Shown in pieces: positions 19,830 through 30,914 of a stretch of DNA of 64,000 nt. Numbering within the stretch: the first letter of the stretch is position 1; each line of letters begins with the position of its first letter. Origin of the DNA: Toxonevra muliebris (lineage: Eukaryota; Arthropoda; Insecta; Diptera; Pallopteridae); the NCBI GenBank assembly GCA_963691655.1, contig OY829330.1, forward strand, positions 20,425,224 through 20,489,223. The letters run 5' to 3'. The translations under genes were made by a program, and so were the position numbers. A model generated the notes under the pieces. It did not search any database. It saw only the letters and a program-made list of their open reading frames with translations, and was not told where the DNA came from.

Positions 19830-21879
19830 TCTTTGGAGAAATCCGTTTTTTTTTTTTTTTTATTTTATTACATATATAATTTAAATGTGCATCGAATTTT
19901 AAATCTTTATCAATAATTACCCCCAGGTATTTGATTTCATTGATTTTTTCCACGACAATCGCGATAATATCCTTATTAGAATATCCGTTAATAATAATAG
20001 CCTTTGTTTTATTTGTGTTTAATTTTAGTTTGTTCATTTTCAAGTATCTACCCACATGTACCAAGTCACTATTTATTTGATCGATGCAATCATCCACGGA
20101 GGTCCCCGACACAAACAATAGTGTATCATCAGCAAACATACAAATTTTTGAAAGACGTAGAACTTTTTCCATGTCATTTATGTAGATAATGAAAAGCAAT
20201 GTTCCTAACACTGCGCCTTGAGGTACACCTAAGACTACCGGCAACTTGTCTGACAAATGCTCAGAAATTCTAGTGCGCTGCGTTCTCTTGGTAAGATAGC
20301 TTTTAAACCATTCAAGTTCCACTCCTTCTATGCCATATTTTCTTAGTTTGCAAATCAAAATTTCCCTGTCAATTGTTTCGAACGCCCTCTGCAGATCTAA
20401 GAAAACAGCTACTACCACTTTTTTGTCCTCTACTTCTGTTTTCCATTGTGTAATTACGAGGTTTAATAGTGACTCACAGCTGTGTTGACTCCTAAACCCC
20501 AATTGATTTTCTGAAAGAAGATTGTTGCTTTCCATATATTTTTCTAACTGCTTGTGTACCACCTTTTCAAGTATTTTACTTTCGGTCAATAGCATATTTA
20601 CTGGTCGAAATTCTACTGGGTTTTCAGTATTTTTCACCTTTTCTATCGGAACTACTGTTGAATCTTTCCAGATATCCGGGAAAATTCCTTTCTTCAGCGA
20701 TGTATTAATAATTTGGAGAAATATTGGGCCAACTATGTCGGACGCAGTAAACATCATTTTTACTGATAGGAAATTTATGTCTTTCTTGTTGTTCATCGAT
20801 TTCATAGTATTTTCTAGTTCATATGCGTTTATCATTTCAAATTTGAAGCTACACATCTTATTATTTTCCACTAAATTAACATAGTGTATGAAAGGTATCC
20901 TATCATTTATTTCCTCAACACTCTTAATGAAGAAATTGTTCAATTTGTTTGCTATTTCATGTTTATTTCTTTCTATTCTACCATCGAAATTTACTTTATT
21001 GATTTCCGTTCTCTCCTCATTCAAAACAAGCCTTTTTATTGTCCTCCACATTATTTTCTGATCAGTAGCCTGATCGATTTTTTTCGCAATGAAATTATTT
21101 TTCGTATTTACTAGTTCTTTCGCATATTTATTTCTACAATTTTTATAGTTGTTCCAATCAGACATACTGTTTTTCCAGATTGCGATTTGGTGTAGTTGAA
21201 TTTTTTGCTTTTTTAAATTAAATAAATGATGATTAAACCAACCATTCCATTCAAATTTTACTGTCCTTGTGACTATCATTTTGTTTAATACTTTATGTAA
21301 CTTGCCGTCAAAATATTTTATTAATTCATCGTACTTCATATTGTTAATTGCTATAGGCATTTCACTTAGTTCAATACGAAAGATTTCTGGGTTAAAGTTA
21401 ATAGTCTTTATTTTTTTCCGCTCAACTGCTCGTTTCAAAGATTTTGTTTTAATACAAATTTCACTGGATTCATGATCACTAACTTTAAACTCTCCTTTTA
21501 CTTTTGCATTAACATTTGTATTATTAGCTAAAACATAATCAATTAGAGTCGATGAGTTTTGTGTTCTTCTTGTTGACTCATTAACAGTTTGGTTAAATGA
21601 ATTATCAGAAATTATTTGTTGAATTTGCCTCTTATATATGGAATTTCCAAACCAATTAATATTGAAATCACCCATTATCACAACATCATTGTGCAGTGAA
21701 GATATTTCTTCCATTTTACTTTTAAAGAAATCACAAAAAATACGTTCCGGAGATTTCTGTTTATCTGGTGATCTATATACAGTGATTAAGACAAGTAATA
21801 TATGCTTACCTGAACTCTCAACACCAGCCACCAAATCATTTTTCCTATCGAAATCATATTCAGAATTTCTATTTTCCAT
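19819..21879 (-). CDS. CR1-like ORF2: endonuclease C-terminus and reverse transcriptase
   Basis: 686 codons. The first part is the end of the APE-type endonuclease: VIMGDFNINWFG, LIDYVLAN and VSDHESSE carry the conserved DFN and SDH catalytic residues. RT follows from about residue 385: ENPVEFRPVNMLLTESKILE, LGFRSQHSCESLL, VVVAVFLDLQRAFETID (catalytic D), GVPQGAVLGTLLFIIYIND and MFADDTLLF (catalytic DD). The RT catalytic residues are all present. The upstream endonuclease N-terminus lies in another frame at 21786-22100 and the C-terminus in another at 19317-19829, so the enzyme is split by two frameshifts. Confidence 0.88.
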   Translation of the reverse strand: MENRNSEYDFDRKNDLVAGVESSGKHILLVLITVYRSPDKQKSPERIFCDFFKSKMEEISSLHNDVVIMGDFNINWFGNSIYKRQIQQIISDNSFNQTVNESTRRTQNSSTLIDYVLANNTNVNAKVKGEFKVSDHESSEICIKTKSLKRAVERKKIKTINFNPEIFRIELSEMPIAINNMKYDELIKYFDGKLHKVLNKMIVTRTVKFEWNGWFNHHLFNLKKQKIQLHQIAIWKNSMSDWNNYKNCRNKYAKELVNTKNNFIAKKIDQATDQKIMWRTIKRLVLNEERTEINKVNFDGRIERNKHEIANKLNNFFIKSVEEINDRIPFIHYVNLVENNKMCSFKFEMINAYELENTMKSMNNKKDINFLSVKMMFTASDIVGPIFLQIINTSLKKGIFPDIWKDSTVVPIEKVKNTENPVEFRPVNMLLTESKILEKVVHKQLEKYMESNNLLSENQLGFRSQHSCESLLNLVITQWKTEVEDKKVVVAVFLDLQRAFETIDREILICKLRKYGIEGVELEWFKSYLTKRTQRTRISEHLSDKLPVVLGVPQGAVLGTLLFIIYINDMEKVLRLSKICMFADDTLLFVSGTSVDDCIDQINSDLVHVGRYLKMNKLKLNTNKTKAIIINGYSNKDIIAIVVEKINEIKYLGVIIDKDLKFDAHLNYICNKIKKKKKRISPKNEE

Positions 21880-22100
21880 TCAGGTATAATATAAAAAAGT
21901 ACACCGCCCGTGTGGTTAGAAATGCTATCGCATCTCACGATTTTATAGTCTTTTAGTTTTATTTCGGAGTCAGTGATGATGTCTGTTAAATGAGTTTCGG
22001 TTACGCAAATAAAGTCAAAATCATGTTCAAATGTTATCACTTGCAACTGAGTTATATTCGTTCGCATCCCTCCAATTAATAACAGTTTAATAACAGACAC
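21786..22100 (-). pseudogene. CR1-like ORF2, endonuclease N-terminal part
   Basis: The frame contains INITQLQ-type opening and HDFDFICVTETHLTDIITD, matching the 'P DI+ +TET+L' block with the catalytic glutamate of LINE endonucleases. A frameshift between about 21840 and 21880 moves the homology to the 19819-21879 frame. The ORF2 start codon is not certain. Confidence 0.75.
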
Positions 22101-22265
22101 TTTATTGTCGACTTTGGTTGCTAATATGATATTCTTTCTGTTTCAATTTTTAGTTTTCTTCGCAGTGTACTGCAACAGCTGTCCCTGCAATCATGGTCAA
22201 CACGAATATCTTTTAACTTCAGTCTGTCCTTTGTTTTTAAACAGTTAATACACTTCAAGTTTTTA

Positions 22266-23250
22266 CTAAGCCCTGTAGGAATGGCCCATTTCGCTGCATT
22301 TTGCGCATATTTGACTGCTCTCTTTACACGTATTTGATTTATGGTTAAAACCCCAGCATTTGTAGCATCTCAACACATTAAGGCTTTCATAGACCGGGCA
22401 TCTATCCCATTCGATGTTTAATTTGCGTTCCTTCATTATATTTTTAAAACCTTTGCCATCAACTTCTATCAAAGAATTATATACCTGCGGGTTTTTAAAA
22501 GACTTGTACACTTTAATACACTTAAGATCGTTGCATTCAAAGTTATTTTGGTTCTTAATGGCTTCAATAATTTTTCCTCCCTCTAAGTTTTCACTCATCC
22601 CAGTTATTAGCACTTTCGGATTTCGCATACTGGGCAGCTGTATTTCGTATTTATCATTCATCTTCTCTTTAATTTCGTTTGCCAAAATTGCTCGAGATTC
22701 ATTATTCTCTCAGTTAATAGCGACTGCTCCATTTTGCCGGTTTGCTATACCGTTCACTCCCACATTCAGTGTTGAGGGTTTAATTTTCTCTTTAATTTCA
22801 AATTTGGTTCTTTCACTTTCTTGTTTCTCTTTTGGTTTCAGTATGACTGGTGCGCTCATTACAAGCGGTTGTTTTAACTGTGATGATTAAGTATTATTCC
22901 CGTATTTATTTATTGTCGGTTCGCTATTTTTTATTTCTTTAATTACTTCGTTTTTCATCTCTTTTACACTCTCTGTCACTTTCTTGTAGTTTTCATCAAT
23001 TTTCTCTTCAACGTAAAGTTTATTTTCCTGGATCAAGGCCACCAAGCTCTTGTAATTGTCATTGGCAACTTTAACAAAGATCAAGCAATCGTCACATATG
23101 AATTTTATATTCGCATGCTTCAACAATGCATCAGCCTCATACTTCGAAAGTCCAATGCATTTCAAATGAAAATTTTTTTTCGCAGAACCCCTTACACGAA
23201 ATTGCGGACTCCCGTGAACTAATTTTGCACTTTCCACACTTTAAATCCAT
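22266..23250 (-). pseudogene. CR1-like ORF1: PHD finger and zinc knuckles
   Basis: The likely start is the ATG at 23248-23250, MDLKCGKCKISSRESAISC, the first half of a PHD finger. After a frameshift inside an A run near 23175 the finger continues FHLKCIGLSKYEA and FICDDC. A coiled-coil-like Lys/Glu stretch follows to 22887, where a stop occurs. The last part (22266-22685) has an RRM-like segment (NPKVLITGMSENLEGGK) and zinc knuckles CYKCWGFNHKSNTC and CAKCSEMGH. ORF1 of this type binds RNA and escorts it with ORF2. Several breaks make it non-functional. Confidence 0.78.
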
Positions 23251-23426
23251 GTTTTAGAGGAAATGTTCATATTCCTTCCACACACAGACAAATAAGTTGC
23301 AGTTTTTGTATAAATTTAATTTTTTTCAAAGTATTAGTACTTAGGACTAAACATTTAATAGAGCTCTATTTTATATATATAGATGAAAAGTTTCAACATT
23401 TTAGCTAAACATATTCACCTAACATA

Positions 23427-23482
23427 TTTCAACATTTTACCTAAATATACTTATTTACATACATTTAGGTAAAATGTTGAAA
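23427..23482. repeat. Near-perfect hairpin, 20-bp stem
   Basis: TTTCAACATTTTACCTAAAT pairs exactly with ATTTAGGTAAAATGTTGAAA across a 16-base loop. A degenerate copy of the left arm (TTTCAACATTTTAGCTAAA) precedes it at 23391. No promoter or terminator context can be assigned. Confidence 0.8.
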
Positions 23483-23654
23483 ATAGTAATAACAATTCAT
23501 GAAATCAGTAGAAAAAGATTTAAAAGCACTTATATGAAATATGCAAAACCTCAACAAAACATTTATTTATCAAATCGGGGAATGAGCTGTTTTTTGCGGG
23601 GAATTTGAAGTCATTCAGCTTTTTTTTTTTGTCAAATTTTATGTAATGTAAAAC

Positions 23655-24103
23655 GTTTAACTTATGCCTTATTTCACATTTTGGGTCTTAAAATCTTCAT
23701 ATTTTCTTAAGTGGGCCCTGCACTTTATTAGTTTGGAGAAATCGATTTTTAAAAAGGGTGCTATTTGAAAGTATTATATTTCGAAAGTATTTTGTAAAAA
23801 TTTCAGAGAACGCAGAGTGCTTTCATAGATATAGACGATTATAGCGCCGAGTGTCAGTCAGGCCAAAATTGTCGCGTGACGCTTTCGGCCCTTCAGAAAG
23901 GCTTAGCTATGTCTTCGACCAGCACCTCTTGATTAATAACTCTTAATCACTGCTGACTAATCTGTAAACTTACAAATTACGGTCAACCATCATAAAGAAG
24001 AGAAAGTACGTTTCAATTAATCTACCAGTCCCATAAAAATTGGTTAAGTTTGGGACCGAGAAAGTTCAGGGTCGCCTTAAAATAACACTCACTGATTGAC
24101 CTC
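23655..24103 (+). repeat. Dispersed repeat 'S', copy 1
   Basis: Matches 39560-40150 in inverted orientation. Shared blocks are GGTCTTAAAATC, CCTTCAGAAAGGCTTAG (GTTCAG in the other copy), GATTAATAACTCTTAAT, CTGACTAATCTGTAAAC, AAATTACGGTCARCCATCAT and GACCGAGAAAGTT. The repeat is cut at its right end by the LINE beginning at 24104; GATCTAATTTTAAGG after the LINE (33864) resembles the continuation in copy 2 (GATCAATTTTAAGG). Class unknown, no coding capacity. Confidence 0.75.
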
Positions 24104-24262
24104 AGTTAGGTTAGGTTAGGTTGGAGTGCCAGCCTTCTGCTTGAAAGCACATTTAAGCACATAATTAGGCTCATTGTGATACCACAGTACGGCGCGACTC
24201 CCCCATTTACGGATTGGAGAACCATGAGGATTCCATAATGAATCTGGCTATGTCCTTAATAT

Positions 24263-27200
24263 TTATAGCTCAGACAGACTAGTGAAGAAAGGTGAGCCCA
24301 GGAGTTTTAGTCTCCTCCTGGCCAGGGATGGACATTCGCACATGAAATGAAGGACTGTTTCTTCCTCCTCCTCAGAGCCGCAGCCCCGACAGAAGTCATT
24401 GAATGGCAGTCCAAGTCTTGCAACATGTCTCCACATTATGCAGTGTCCTGTGAGCACCGAAGTCGTTATGCTAATGGAGTTTCTGCTTAGGTTGAGTAGC
24501 TGTCTAGTACGTCTATTGTCCATAGTGGTCCATGTTAGCCTGGTAATACCACAGGTATACTCCGCTACCCAGGATCTTTTTGCTTCCTCAAGGTAGTTTT
24601 GCTTAATGGCTAATTTAATAGACGTAAGAGGGACACCAATGGTGCAGGTAGGTGATATATCTGTAAGTTGCGAGCCCTGTTTTGCTAACTCGTCGGCATT
24701 GCAGTTACCTGAAATATCCATATGTCCAGGTACCCAATATAGGTGGACCTGCGAGTGACTCGACAAAATGTTGAGTGAAGATCGGCAGTCGAGAACAAGC
24801 TTTAATGTCGTGAAAACATCGGCAAGGGACTTGATTGCTGCTTGGCTGTCCGTGTAGATGCAGATATTCGTTTTGAATGAATCGTTGCTAATAAGCCACT
24901 TGGACGCTTGATAGATAGCCATTACTTCCGCCTGAAAGACGCTGCAATGGTCAGGAAGTCGGAAAGAGCATCTGAGATCTAACTTACTAGAGTAGACGCC
25001 ACAGCCGACTCTTTCCTCCGATTTGGATCCATCTGTATAGATGTCAATTGAATTGTCAGTGACCACCTCGTCATTAACCCATTCCTCTCTACTGGGAATA
25101 TGGGTGAAGAACGTGTGGTTTAAATTAGGGGTAGAGCAAATGTAGTCTACATTAGTTGGTACGGACGAATCGTGGATTAAAATCTTGGCACGACCCAGGT
25201 TTGACCGGGTCCAGCGAGTTAGGGCACTGAGTCTGACAGCAGAGCACCTAGCTTGTTGCTTGACCAGAAGTGAGGTTGGCAACCAATGAAGGATTGCGAA
25301 GAGAGCTTTCGTGGAGGTAGTACGGAGGGCCCCAGTAATCAGTATGGCTGCCGTTCTTCTAACCTTATCCAGTGGTTTAAGGTTGACCGCCTTTGCAGTA
25401 GCTGGCCACCACAAGACGGATCCATAAAGAAGATTAGGCTCGACCACTGCTGAATAGAGCCAGGAAGTGACTCGAGGTTGAAGACCCCATCTAGTTCCTA
25501 ATGCCCTCTTACAACAGTAGAGAGCGCAGGAGGCTTTCCGTACTCTCTCTGCTATGTTAGCTTTCCATTGAAGTTTAGGATCAAGAACAAGTCCTAAATA
25601 TTTGACGCGCTTGCTAAGACAAAGCGAGATACCATTAATTTTGGGTAGGGCAAAAGTTGGTATTTTATACTTCCTAGTGAAAAGCATAACCTCTGTTTTG
25701 GCAGGATTAACATTAAGACCGAATTCACGGCACCAGTGAGACAGAATGCTAAGTGAGTGATTTAGCCGTTCTGAAAGAGTAGCAGCGTACTTGCCGGATA
25801 CTGCAATAGCAATGTCATCTGCATAAGCTATTATTTTGCAGCCGGTTTGGTCTAATCTGTTTAGCAGTATGTTCACCGCCAGATTCCAAATAAGAGGCGA
25901 TAATACACCTCCTTGTGGTGTGCCCCTATTGACAACCTTTTTGACTTTATCATTTCCGATAGAGGAGCTGATGATACGTGTTTTAAGTAGTTGTCCTATA
26001 AATCTAACCAGATTAACATCAAGATTAAGATTTATTAAGGCATTAACGACAGCGTCGGGGCAGACATTGTTGAAAGCCCCCTCGATATCAAGAAACACTG
26101 CAAGCGTGTATTCCTTGTTGGAAAGTGATTTCTCAACTTCCTCAATGAGTACATGTAGCGCTGTTTCCACAGACTTCCCTTTAGTATAGGCATGCTGTGA
26201 TTTGGATAAAAGAGTGGGATTGATAGAGTTCCTGATATGAAAATCAAGAACCCTTTCTAATATTTTTAAGAGAAAGGAGGACAGACTGATCGGTCTGAAG
26301 TCCTTTGGGTTGGTATGGGACGCCTTCCCTGCTTTGGGTATGAAGACTACACGAGCCTCTCTCCAGCTTTTGGGAATGTACGAAAATTTTAGGCAAGCAT
26401 TATAAATTTGCAATAGCCATGATGTTACGTGTTCAGCCCCTTGTTGAATATCCGCGGGAATGATGCCATCTGGCCCTGGAGATTTGTAGGGGCTGAAGGA
26501 CTTGATGGCCCAATTTAGAAGAGTGTCGGGCAATTGAAAAGGGGAGGTGTTACTTAAAGGATGACCAGTCACAGGAGGACTGTGATCAACGAAGGTTTTA
26601 CTCCCTGGAAAATGAGTATTCAGGAGGACCTCTAAGGTCTCGATCCCAGAATCAGTCCAGTGACCATCGGATTTCTGGATACAGTCGAGAGCCCTAGGGG
26701 TCGTATTCAAGAGTTTTCGAAGTCGGCTGGTCTCGGAGAAGCTTTCTATGCTACCACAGAAGTTCCTCCAAGACGCCCTTTTGGCTTTTCTTATAGCGTA
26801 CTTAAGTTCCCTTTGTTTAGATTTAAAGGGAAACCAGTCATTGAAAGCCTTGGCTCTATTAAAGAGTCTTCTACATACTTTTCGTAGCTCTGCAATCTCC
26901 GGGGTCCACCATAAAGGTTTAGTCTTACCTCTAGGTTTGGAGGAATTGCATGCCGATTTAGCAGCAGTGTTAAAAAGTGCTGTAATGGAGTTTACCTCTC
27001 GATCGATATCGCAGTGGTTATTTATAGTGGCTGGAGCAGGCTGTATGCCAGACTCAATAATGGCATGGAACTTTGTCCAGTCAGTACGCTTCCTATTGAA
27101 GAGGCTAGTAGCACCTGCAGAGTCTGTATGATCTAGTTTATCAATGGTGAAGTTAATATAATTATGATCAGAAAAGGAGCACTCTTGCGAGACACTCCAG

Positions 27201-27388
27201 TCTTTCAGTAGATGTGACGAGTTTTCACTTACTAGAGTGATATCGAGAACCTCCCTTCTATTTGAAGTAATGAAGGTTGGCTCGTTCCCCCTATTAGCAA
27301 TAACTAAGTCATGAGTAAGGATAAAATCAAAGAGGGACTCACCTCGTTCATTTGTGTCCGTGCTGCCCCACATCTCGTGATGGGCATT
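24263..27388 (-). CDS. LINE ORF2: endonuclease end, RT, RNase H
   Basis: A 1036-codon open frame, from [11 protein letters not shown] (endonuclease) to the stop at 24263. The DH pair of the endonuclease is seen in [11 protein letters not shown] has [41 protein letters not shown] (catalytic D), [16 protein letters not shown] and [12 protein letters not shown] (catalytic DD). RNase H follows with [34 protein letters not shown] and NADELAKQG, giving the D-E-D-D set. A C-terminal zinc-type motif ([21 protein letters not shown]) closes it. The frame would continue upstream into 30506-30914 but is separated by the BEL insertion. It is remarkably open for a split element. Confidence 0.9.
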   Translation of the reverse strand, partial: NAHHEMWGSTDTNERGESLFDFILTHDLVIANRGNEPTFITSNRREVLDITLVSENSSHLLKDWSVSQECSFSDHNYINFTIDKLDHTDSAGATSLFNRKRTDWTKFHAIIESGIQPAPATINNHCDIDREVNSITALFNTAAKSACNSSKPRGKTKPLWWTPEIAELRKVCRRLFNRAKAFNDWFPFKSKQRELKYAIRKAKRASWRNFCGSIESFSETSRLRKLLNTTPRALDCIQKSDGHWTDSGIETLEVLLNTHFPGSKTFVDHSPPVTGHPLSNTSPFQLPDTLLNWAIKSFSPYKSPGPDGIIPADIQQGAEHVTSWLLQIYNACLKFSYIPKSWREARVVFIPKAGKASHTNPKDFRPISLSSFLLKILERVLDFHIRNSINPTLLSKSQHAYTKGKSVETALHVLIEEVEKSLSNKEYTLAVFLDIEGAFNNVCPDAVVNALINLNLDVNLVRFIGQLLKTRIISSSIGNDKVKKVVNRGTPQGGVLSPLIWNLAVNILLNRLDQTGCKIIAYADDIAIAVSGKYAATLSERLNHSLSILSHWCREFGLNVNPAKTEVMLFTRKYKIPTFALPKINGISLCLSKRVKYLGLVLDPKLQWKANIAERVRKASCALYCCKRALGTRWGLQPRVTSWLYSAVVEPNLLYGSVLWWPATAKAVNLKPLDKVRRTAAILITGALRTTSTKALFAILHWLPTSLLVKQQARCSAVRLSALTRWTRSNLGRAKILIHDSSVPTNVDYICSTPNLNHTFFTHIPSREEWVNDEVVTDNSIDIYTDGSKSEERVGCGVYSSKLDLRCSFRLPDHCSVFQAEVMAIYQASKWLISNDSFKTNICIYTDSQAAIKSLADVFTTLKLVLDCRSSLNILSSHSQVHLYWVPGHMDISGNCNADELAKQGSQLTDISPTCTIGVPLTSIKLAIKQNYLEEAKRSWVAEYTCGITRLTWTTMDNRRTRQLLNLSRNSISITTSVLTGHCIMWRHVARLGLPFNDFCRGCGSEEEEETVLHFMCECPSLARRRLKLLGSPFFTSLSEL

Positions 27389-29399
27389 AGAAAAAGCTTA
27401 TTGTGCTTGCCTTTATATTCGCACACAAGAGAAAGACAATCCCGTTTCCTCTCATCTCTTAGTTGCAAAAGGTAAAGTGGCTCCTCTGCAAACAATAAGC
27501 CTTCCGCGGCTAGAATTGTGTGGAGCGGTCTTACTCTCAAAATTAGTTAAACATGTTCGATCCTATCTCAATCTCGAGAACCAAGAACTCTTCCTTTGGT
27601 CAGATTCTGAGATCGTTCTTGCTTGGCTAGAAAAGCCTCCATGCACTTGGAAAACCTATGTAGCGAATCGTACATCTCAAATCATCAAAAATGTTGGTAA
27701 TGCATCTTGGCGTCATGTCGCAAGTGCAGATAACCCAGCTGACTTAGGTACTCGTGGGTGCAAACCACAAGACTTAGCAACACATTCTCTATGGTGGAAG
27801 GGTCCCGAATGGCTACAGAAAGTCCCCCTTCAATGGCCACAGCCCTCTCAATCCACCAAATCTCCCCTTGAAGTACGTAAGGTAAACGTTTTCCATGCAG
27901 TTGAACGTGCCGACATCCTCGAGCGGTTCTCTTCGTTCTCTCGTGCATTACGTGTTCTTTGCCTCGTATTTCGCTTTTTTCATAAGCTTAAGAAAGCTTC
28001 TATTTCTGAGGTCGGCAACATAACCCAGTTAGAAGTACAATTTGTCAAAACTCGTTTGATAAAACTCACTCAATCTCAGTATTTCAATCCTGAATACTTA
28101 GCGCTTTCGGCTTCAAAGCCGATTGGCAAGAAAAGTTCATTACTCTCGCTGAATCCATTCCTGGATACTCAAGGCGTTATGAGGGTAAATGGACGCTTAG
28201 TTCATGCTGCTCTAAGCTATAATGAACGGCACCCTGTTATCATCCCTGATATATCTCGTTTTTGTTCATTATACTTAGATTTTCTTCATAAAATTCTCTT
28301 CCATGCCGAAAAACAACTTATGATTCGAATGGTACAGCAAGAGTACTATATTCCTCGCCTAAAACTCAAGGTGAAAAAATGCATATTTCAATGCAAAGCT
28401 TGCACTTTATACAAGCAACGGGTCCGATCCCAAATAATGGCCGCTCTACCTCCAGAGCGCTGTACATTCTCTCTCCCCTTTACCGTCACTGGAGTCGACT
28501 TCGCTGATCCCTTTCAAGTGAAGTCCTCTATTCTTCGACGATCCCCATATCTGAAAGCATATGTCTGTGTTTTCGTCTGTTTCTCCACAAAGGCGATACA
28601 TCTCGAAGTTTGCTCAGATCTCACGACTGAAGCTTTTCGAACAGCATTTGCTAGGTTTACCGGCCGACGGGGCCTTCCCAGCAAAATGATGTCGGATAAT
28701 GGAAAGACATTCATTGGAGCCCAGCGTGCGATCAGTAAAGATCTTGTTCAATTTCTAAACGAGGTTTCTACTGATATAGCAGCCAAATACAGCACCCAAG
28801 GTTGCGAATGGGTATTCATCCCGCCAAATGCACCTCATATGGGTGGCCTCTGGGAATCCGGAGTAAAAAGCTTCAAGACCCATTTTATTAAAATCGCCGG
28901 GTCGCATAGGTTTACGTTCGAGGAATTCCTCACACTCATAACTCGAATAGAGGCCGTTCTCAATTCCCGACCACTATCTCCTATGTCCCAAGATCCATCA
29001 GATTTACTTGCCCTAACTCCAGGTCATTTTCTTCGTGGTGGGCCACTTCTCGCTTTGCCGGAACCGAATGCTGAATATCTGTCTCTCTCTACTCGGTGGC
29101 AAAAACTCAAGGTTCTTCACCATCAATTTAGCAGACGGTGGAAGGACGAGTATCTCAAAGAATTGCACAAGAGATACAAGTGGAAATATCCCCAAAAGGA
29201 CATCACTGAAGGCGAGCTCGTCGTTGTAAAAGATGATCTACTACCCCCACACGAATGGCGCCTTGGTCGAGTAATCAAGGTTTACCGTGGGGCTGATAAT
29301 CATATCAGAGTAGCTGATGTCCGTACTCAAAACGGAGTTTTTAAAAGACCCATAGTCAAATTATGCGTCTTACCCAATGACCCTCCCCCAAACTCTTAA
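27389..29399 (+). pseudogene. pol: BEL/Pao pol: RNase H end and integrase
   Basis: The first 90 bp read [15 protein letters not shown], the 'SE+AYGA.+Y+R' RNase H block of Pao elements, then a frameshift leads into the 640-codon frame at 27477. That begins with [18 protein letters not shown], a hallmark of BEL/Pao pol, and [11 protein letters not shown]. The integrase zinc domain shows H..H ([12 protein letters not shown]) and [12 protein letters not shown]. The core has [10 protein letters not shown] (D), MMSDNGKTF (D) and [12 protein letters not shown] (E), so the catalytic DDE triad is intact. The C-terminus includes [13 protein letters not shown], also family-typical. Stop at 29397-29399. 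N-terminal pol domains are absent. Confidence 0.9.
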
Positions 29400-29463
29400 T
29401 CTCAATAAATCTCAAACTCACAATACATATTAGCATCTTTAATTTATGAGATAATAATAATTG

Positions 29464-29477
29464 TCTTATAATTACAG
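29464..29477 (+). promoter_or_regulatory. Candidate 3' splice site ahead of the BEL 3' ORF
   Basis: TCTTATAATTACAG is a pyrimidine/AT-rich acceptor ending in AG at 29476-29477, 78 bp after the pol stop. The following frame is open from here but has no ATG until 29560, after its first zinc knuckle, so an upstream exon would be needed to start it. Inferred; no donor is available because the 5' part is missing. Confidence 0.5.
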
Positions 29478-30081
29478 ATCTCACGAACAAAGCGAAGTCT
29501 TCCGCTGTCGAGTGTGTGCGAGGTACCACCCGTTAAAATATTGCCGGTCGTTCCTTGCAATGACCCCAGACGAACGATATCACGCAGCGCGGAGTCATCG
29601 ATATTGCATCAACTGCCTGGCAAGCTCCCATAGCACCGGGGCCTGCACATCGCTACGGAGCTGTCATGCCTGCGGTCTAGGGCATCATACCCTTCTGCAC
29701 GCCCATTTACCTGCGCGTCAGCGGATTGGTCGGGTTGTGCCAGTGCGACCATCTACTAATGAACGTCGGCGCATTGGCCAACGCGCTCGAAGTACGGCAG
29801 TGTCGGCCGTACAGCAACGCCTGCGATCGGCTGTAACGAGAATCCCATCTCAATCGCCAACACCGCAACGCGCACGCAATCACTCCACCCGTCGACAGCC
29901 CACACCACAACCACGGAGAAGCGTGCGATCTGGAAGAGAACAAAGATCGAGGCATCATCAGCTCCTGACAGCCGTGGTGATGGTTCTGAAGGAGGTAAAA
30001 ATGACGTTGAACGGCCAATCCGTCCAAGGGGCCCGCGATGTTGAGGACCATGTAGAGGAACCTCTTATTGAGTTCGACTAA
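29478..30081 (+). CDS. BEL 3' ORF: zinc-knuckle, Arg-rich protein
   Basis: The frame (about 200 codons) opens with a cysteine cluster: CRVCARYHPLKYC, CINCLASSHSTGAC (CX2CX4HX4C) and CHACGLGHHTLLH. This is the kind of zinc-knuckle array found near the end of BEL/Pao Gag, but here it lies downstream of pol as a separate reading frame. It is followed by an Arg/Ser/Pro/Gln-rich basic region (residues about 85-160), as in nucleic-acid-binding proteins, and a short acidic end. No membrane segment, so not an Env. A splice acceptor precedes it. Probably an RNA-binding accessory protein; I recall similar ORFs in fly sequence collections but cannot verify. Confidence 0.65.
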
Positions 30082-30125
30082 GTGCTCTCGGCATTAGTTG
30101 ACGTCACCACCACTGCTTCCGTCGT

Positions 30126-30505
30126 CTCCCGACGGAATTATTAGTTATAAGTAAATGAATTATTGAATTACCATAAAATACCACTCTGGTATTAGTTTTG
30201 TATTGAATTTTCTCTGAAATACCACTCTGGTATTTATCTTACAATGTATTATCCATATATATTCTCTTTATATACCAATATATTGTAATAGATTATCTCA
30301 ACCCATGAGATTATACCAGTTCCCATACGGTATAAAATCCCATTGTTTGAGAAAGTCTAAAGTTAGTTCTTGAGCATCCCTTGCTTACAACAGTTTCAAT
30401 AAACTGAGGCCACTCTCCGTGGCATGTTATATATTTAAACCCGCATACGAAATTTGTGTTCTTATTTCTCCTCTTTTACATTTATCAATTAATATGAAAA
30501 TATTC
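30126..30505 (+). repeat. Probable BEL 3' LTR (boundaries uncertain)
   Basis: Promoter-like and terminator-like signals occur in LTR order: TATAAAATCC at 30331 and AATAAA at 30398, with the element ending by 30505 at the LINE junction. The palindromic unit AAATACCACTCTGGTATT occurs twice in direct orientation (30176-30193 and 30217-30234). The start of the LTR and the polypurine tract could not be fixed because the 5' LTR is missing. Confidence 0.5.
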
Positions 30506-30914
30506 AGTCGGCACCGATGATAACCGGGGTCAGTTTACGGTTAGCCTCTGCAACCAGAAGCTTCAATGTATCGTGCGGCAGTGATGTACCGTGGTCATGT
30601 ACCATGTAGCTGGATACGATCCAGGTGGCCATGGCGTTGATCACAATAACCATGGCCACGTTGTCTTTGTCGCTGAACCTGGAGAGTAAAAGAGCGTTAA
30701 TGCTATTTTTGATAAGGATACAGGATCTGGGTTTACCTTGACCCTCCACATACACTGTGCGGTATCCATTTATATTGAGTCCGCAAACCCGGTCATTGAC
30801 GACCCATGGTTCTTGGACTAGTATGAGCTCCTCTCCTTTTTGAGTCAGGCGGAGGAGCAGGGCTGCCGAGGCAGTAATGGAGTGGTGAAGATTAATTTGA
30901 ATAACCTTCACCAT
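30506..30914 (-). pseudogene. LINE ORF2, endonuclease N-terminus (separated)
   Basis: Starts at ATG 30912-30914: MVKVIQINLHHSITASAALL, followed by LILVQEPWV, the catalytic glutamate block of APE-type LINE endonucleases, and ends VIIGAD at the BEL junction. The continuation is at 27388 on the same strand. The ATG lies inside the end of ORF1 (stop at 30892-30894), a short overlap in another frame as in many two-ORF LINEs. Confidence 0.85.

Larger units (their letters stand above)
19252..23270 (-). mobile_element. CR1-like non-LTR retrotransposon (LINE)
   Basis: On the minus strand: ORF1 with PHD finger and zinc knuckles (22266-23250), then ORF2 with endonuclease and reverse transcriptase (19317-22100), then a short 3' tail of TAAA-type repeats (complement of about 19253-19275). 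No RNase H. A PHD-type ORF1 and an RT of this type are features of the CR1 group. Frameshifts lie in both ORFs, so this copy is inactive. The 5' boundary is approximate and no TSD was found. Confidence 0.85.
27389..30505 (+). mobile_element. BEL/Pao retrotransposon, 5'-truncated, inside the LINE
   Basis: It lies opposite in orientation to the LINE and sits between the two halves of the endonuclease: GAD just upstream (30506) and NAHHEMWGS just downstream (27388). It begins within the RNase H domain of pol, so its 5' LTR, gag, protease and RT are missing. It retains integrase, a separate zinc-knuckle ORF and an LTR-like 3' end with TATA box and polyadenylation signal. No clean TSD, as expected if the left side was deleted after or during insertion. 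Confidence 0.85.

Noticed and set aside
24104..24125. Telomeric repeat because of the TTAGG-like units
   Set aside because: GTTAGGTTAGG here is the 3' tail of the LINE; it has only about four units and lies exactly at the element's end.
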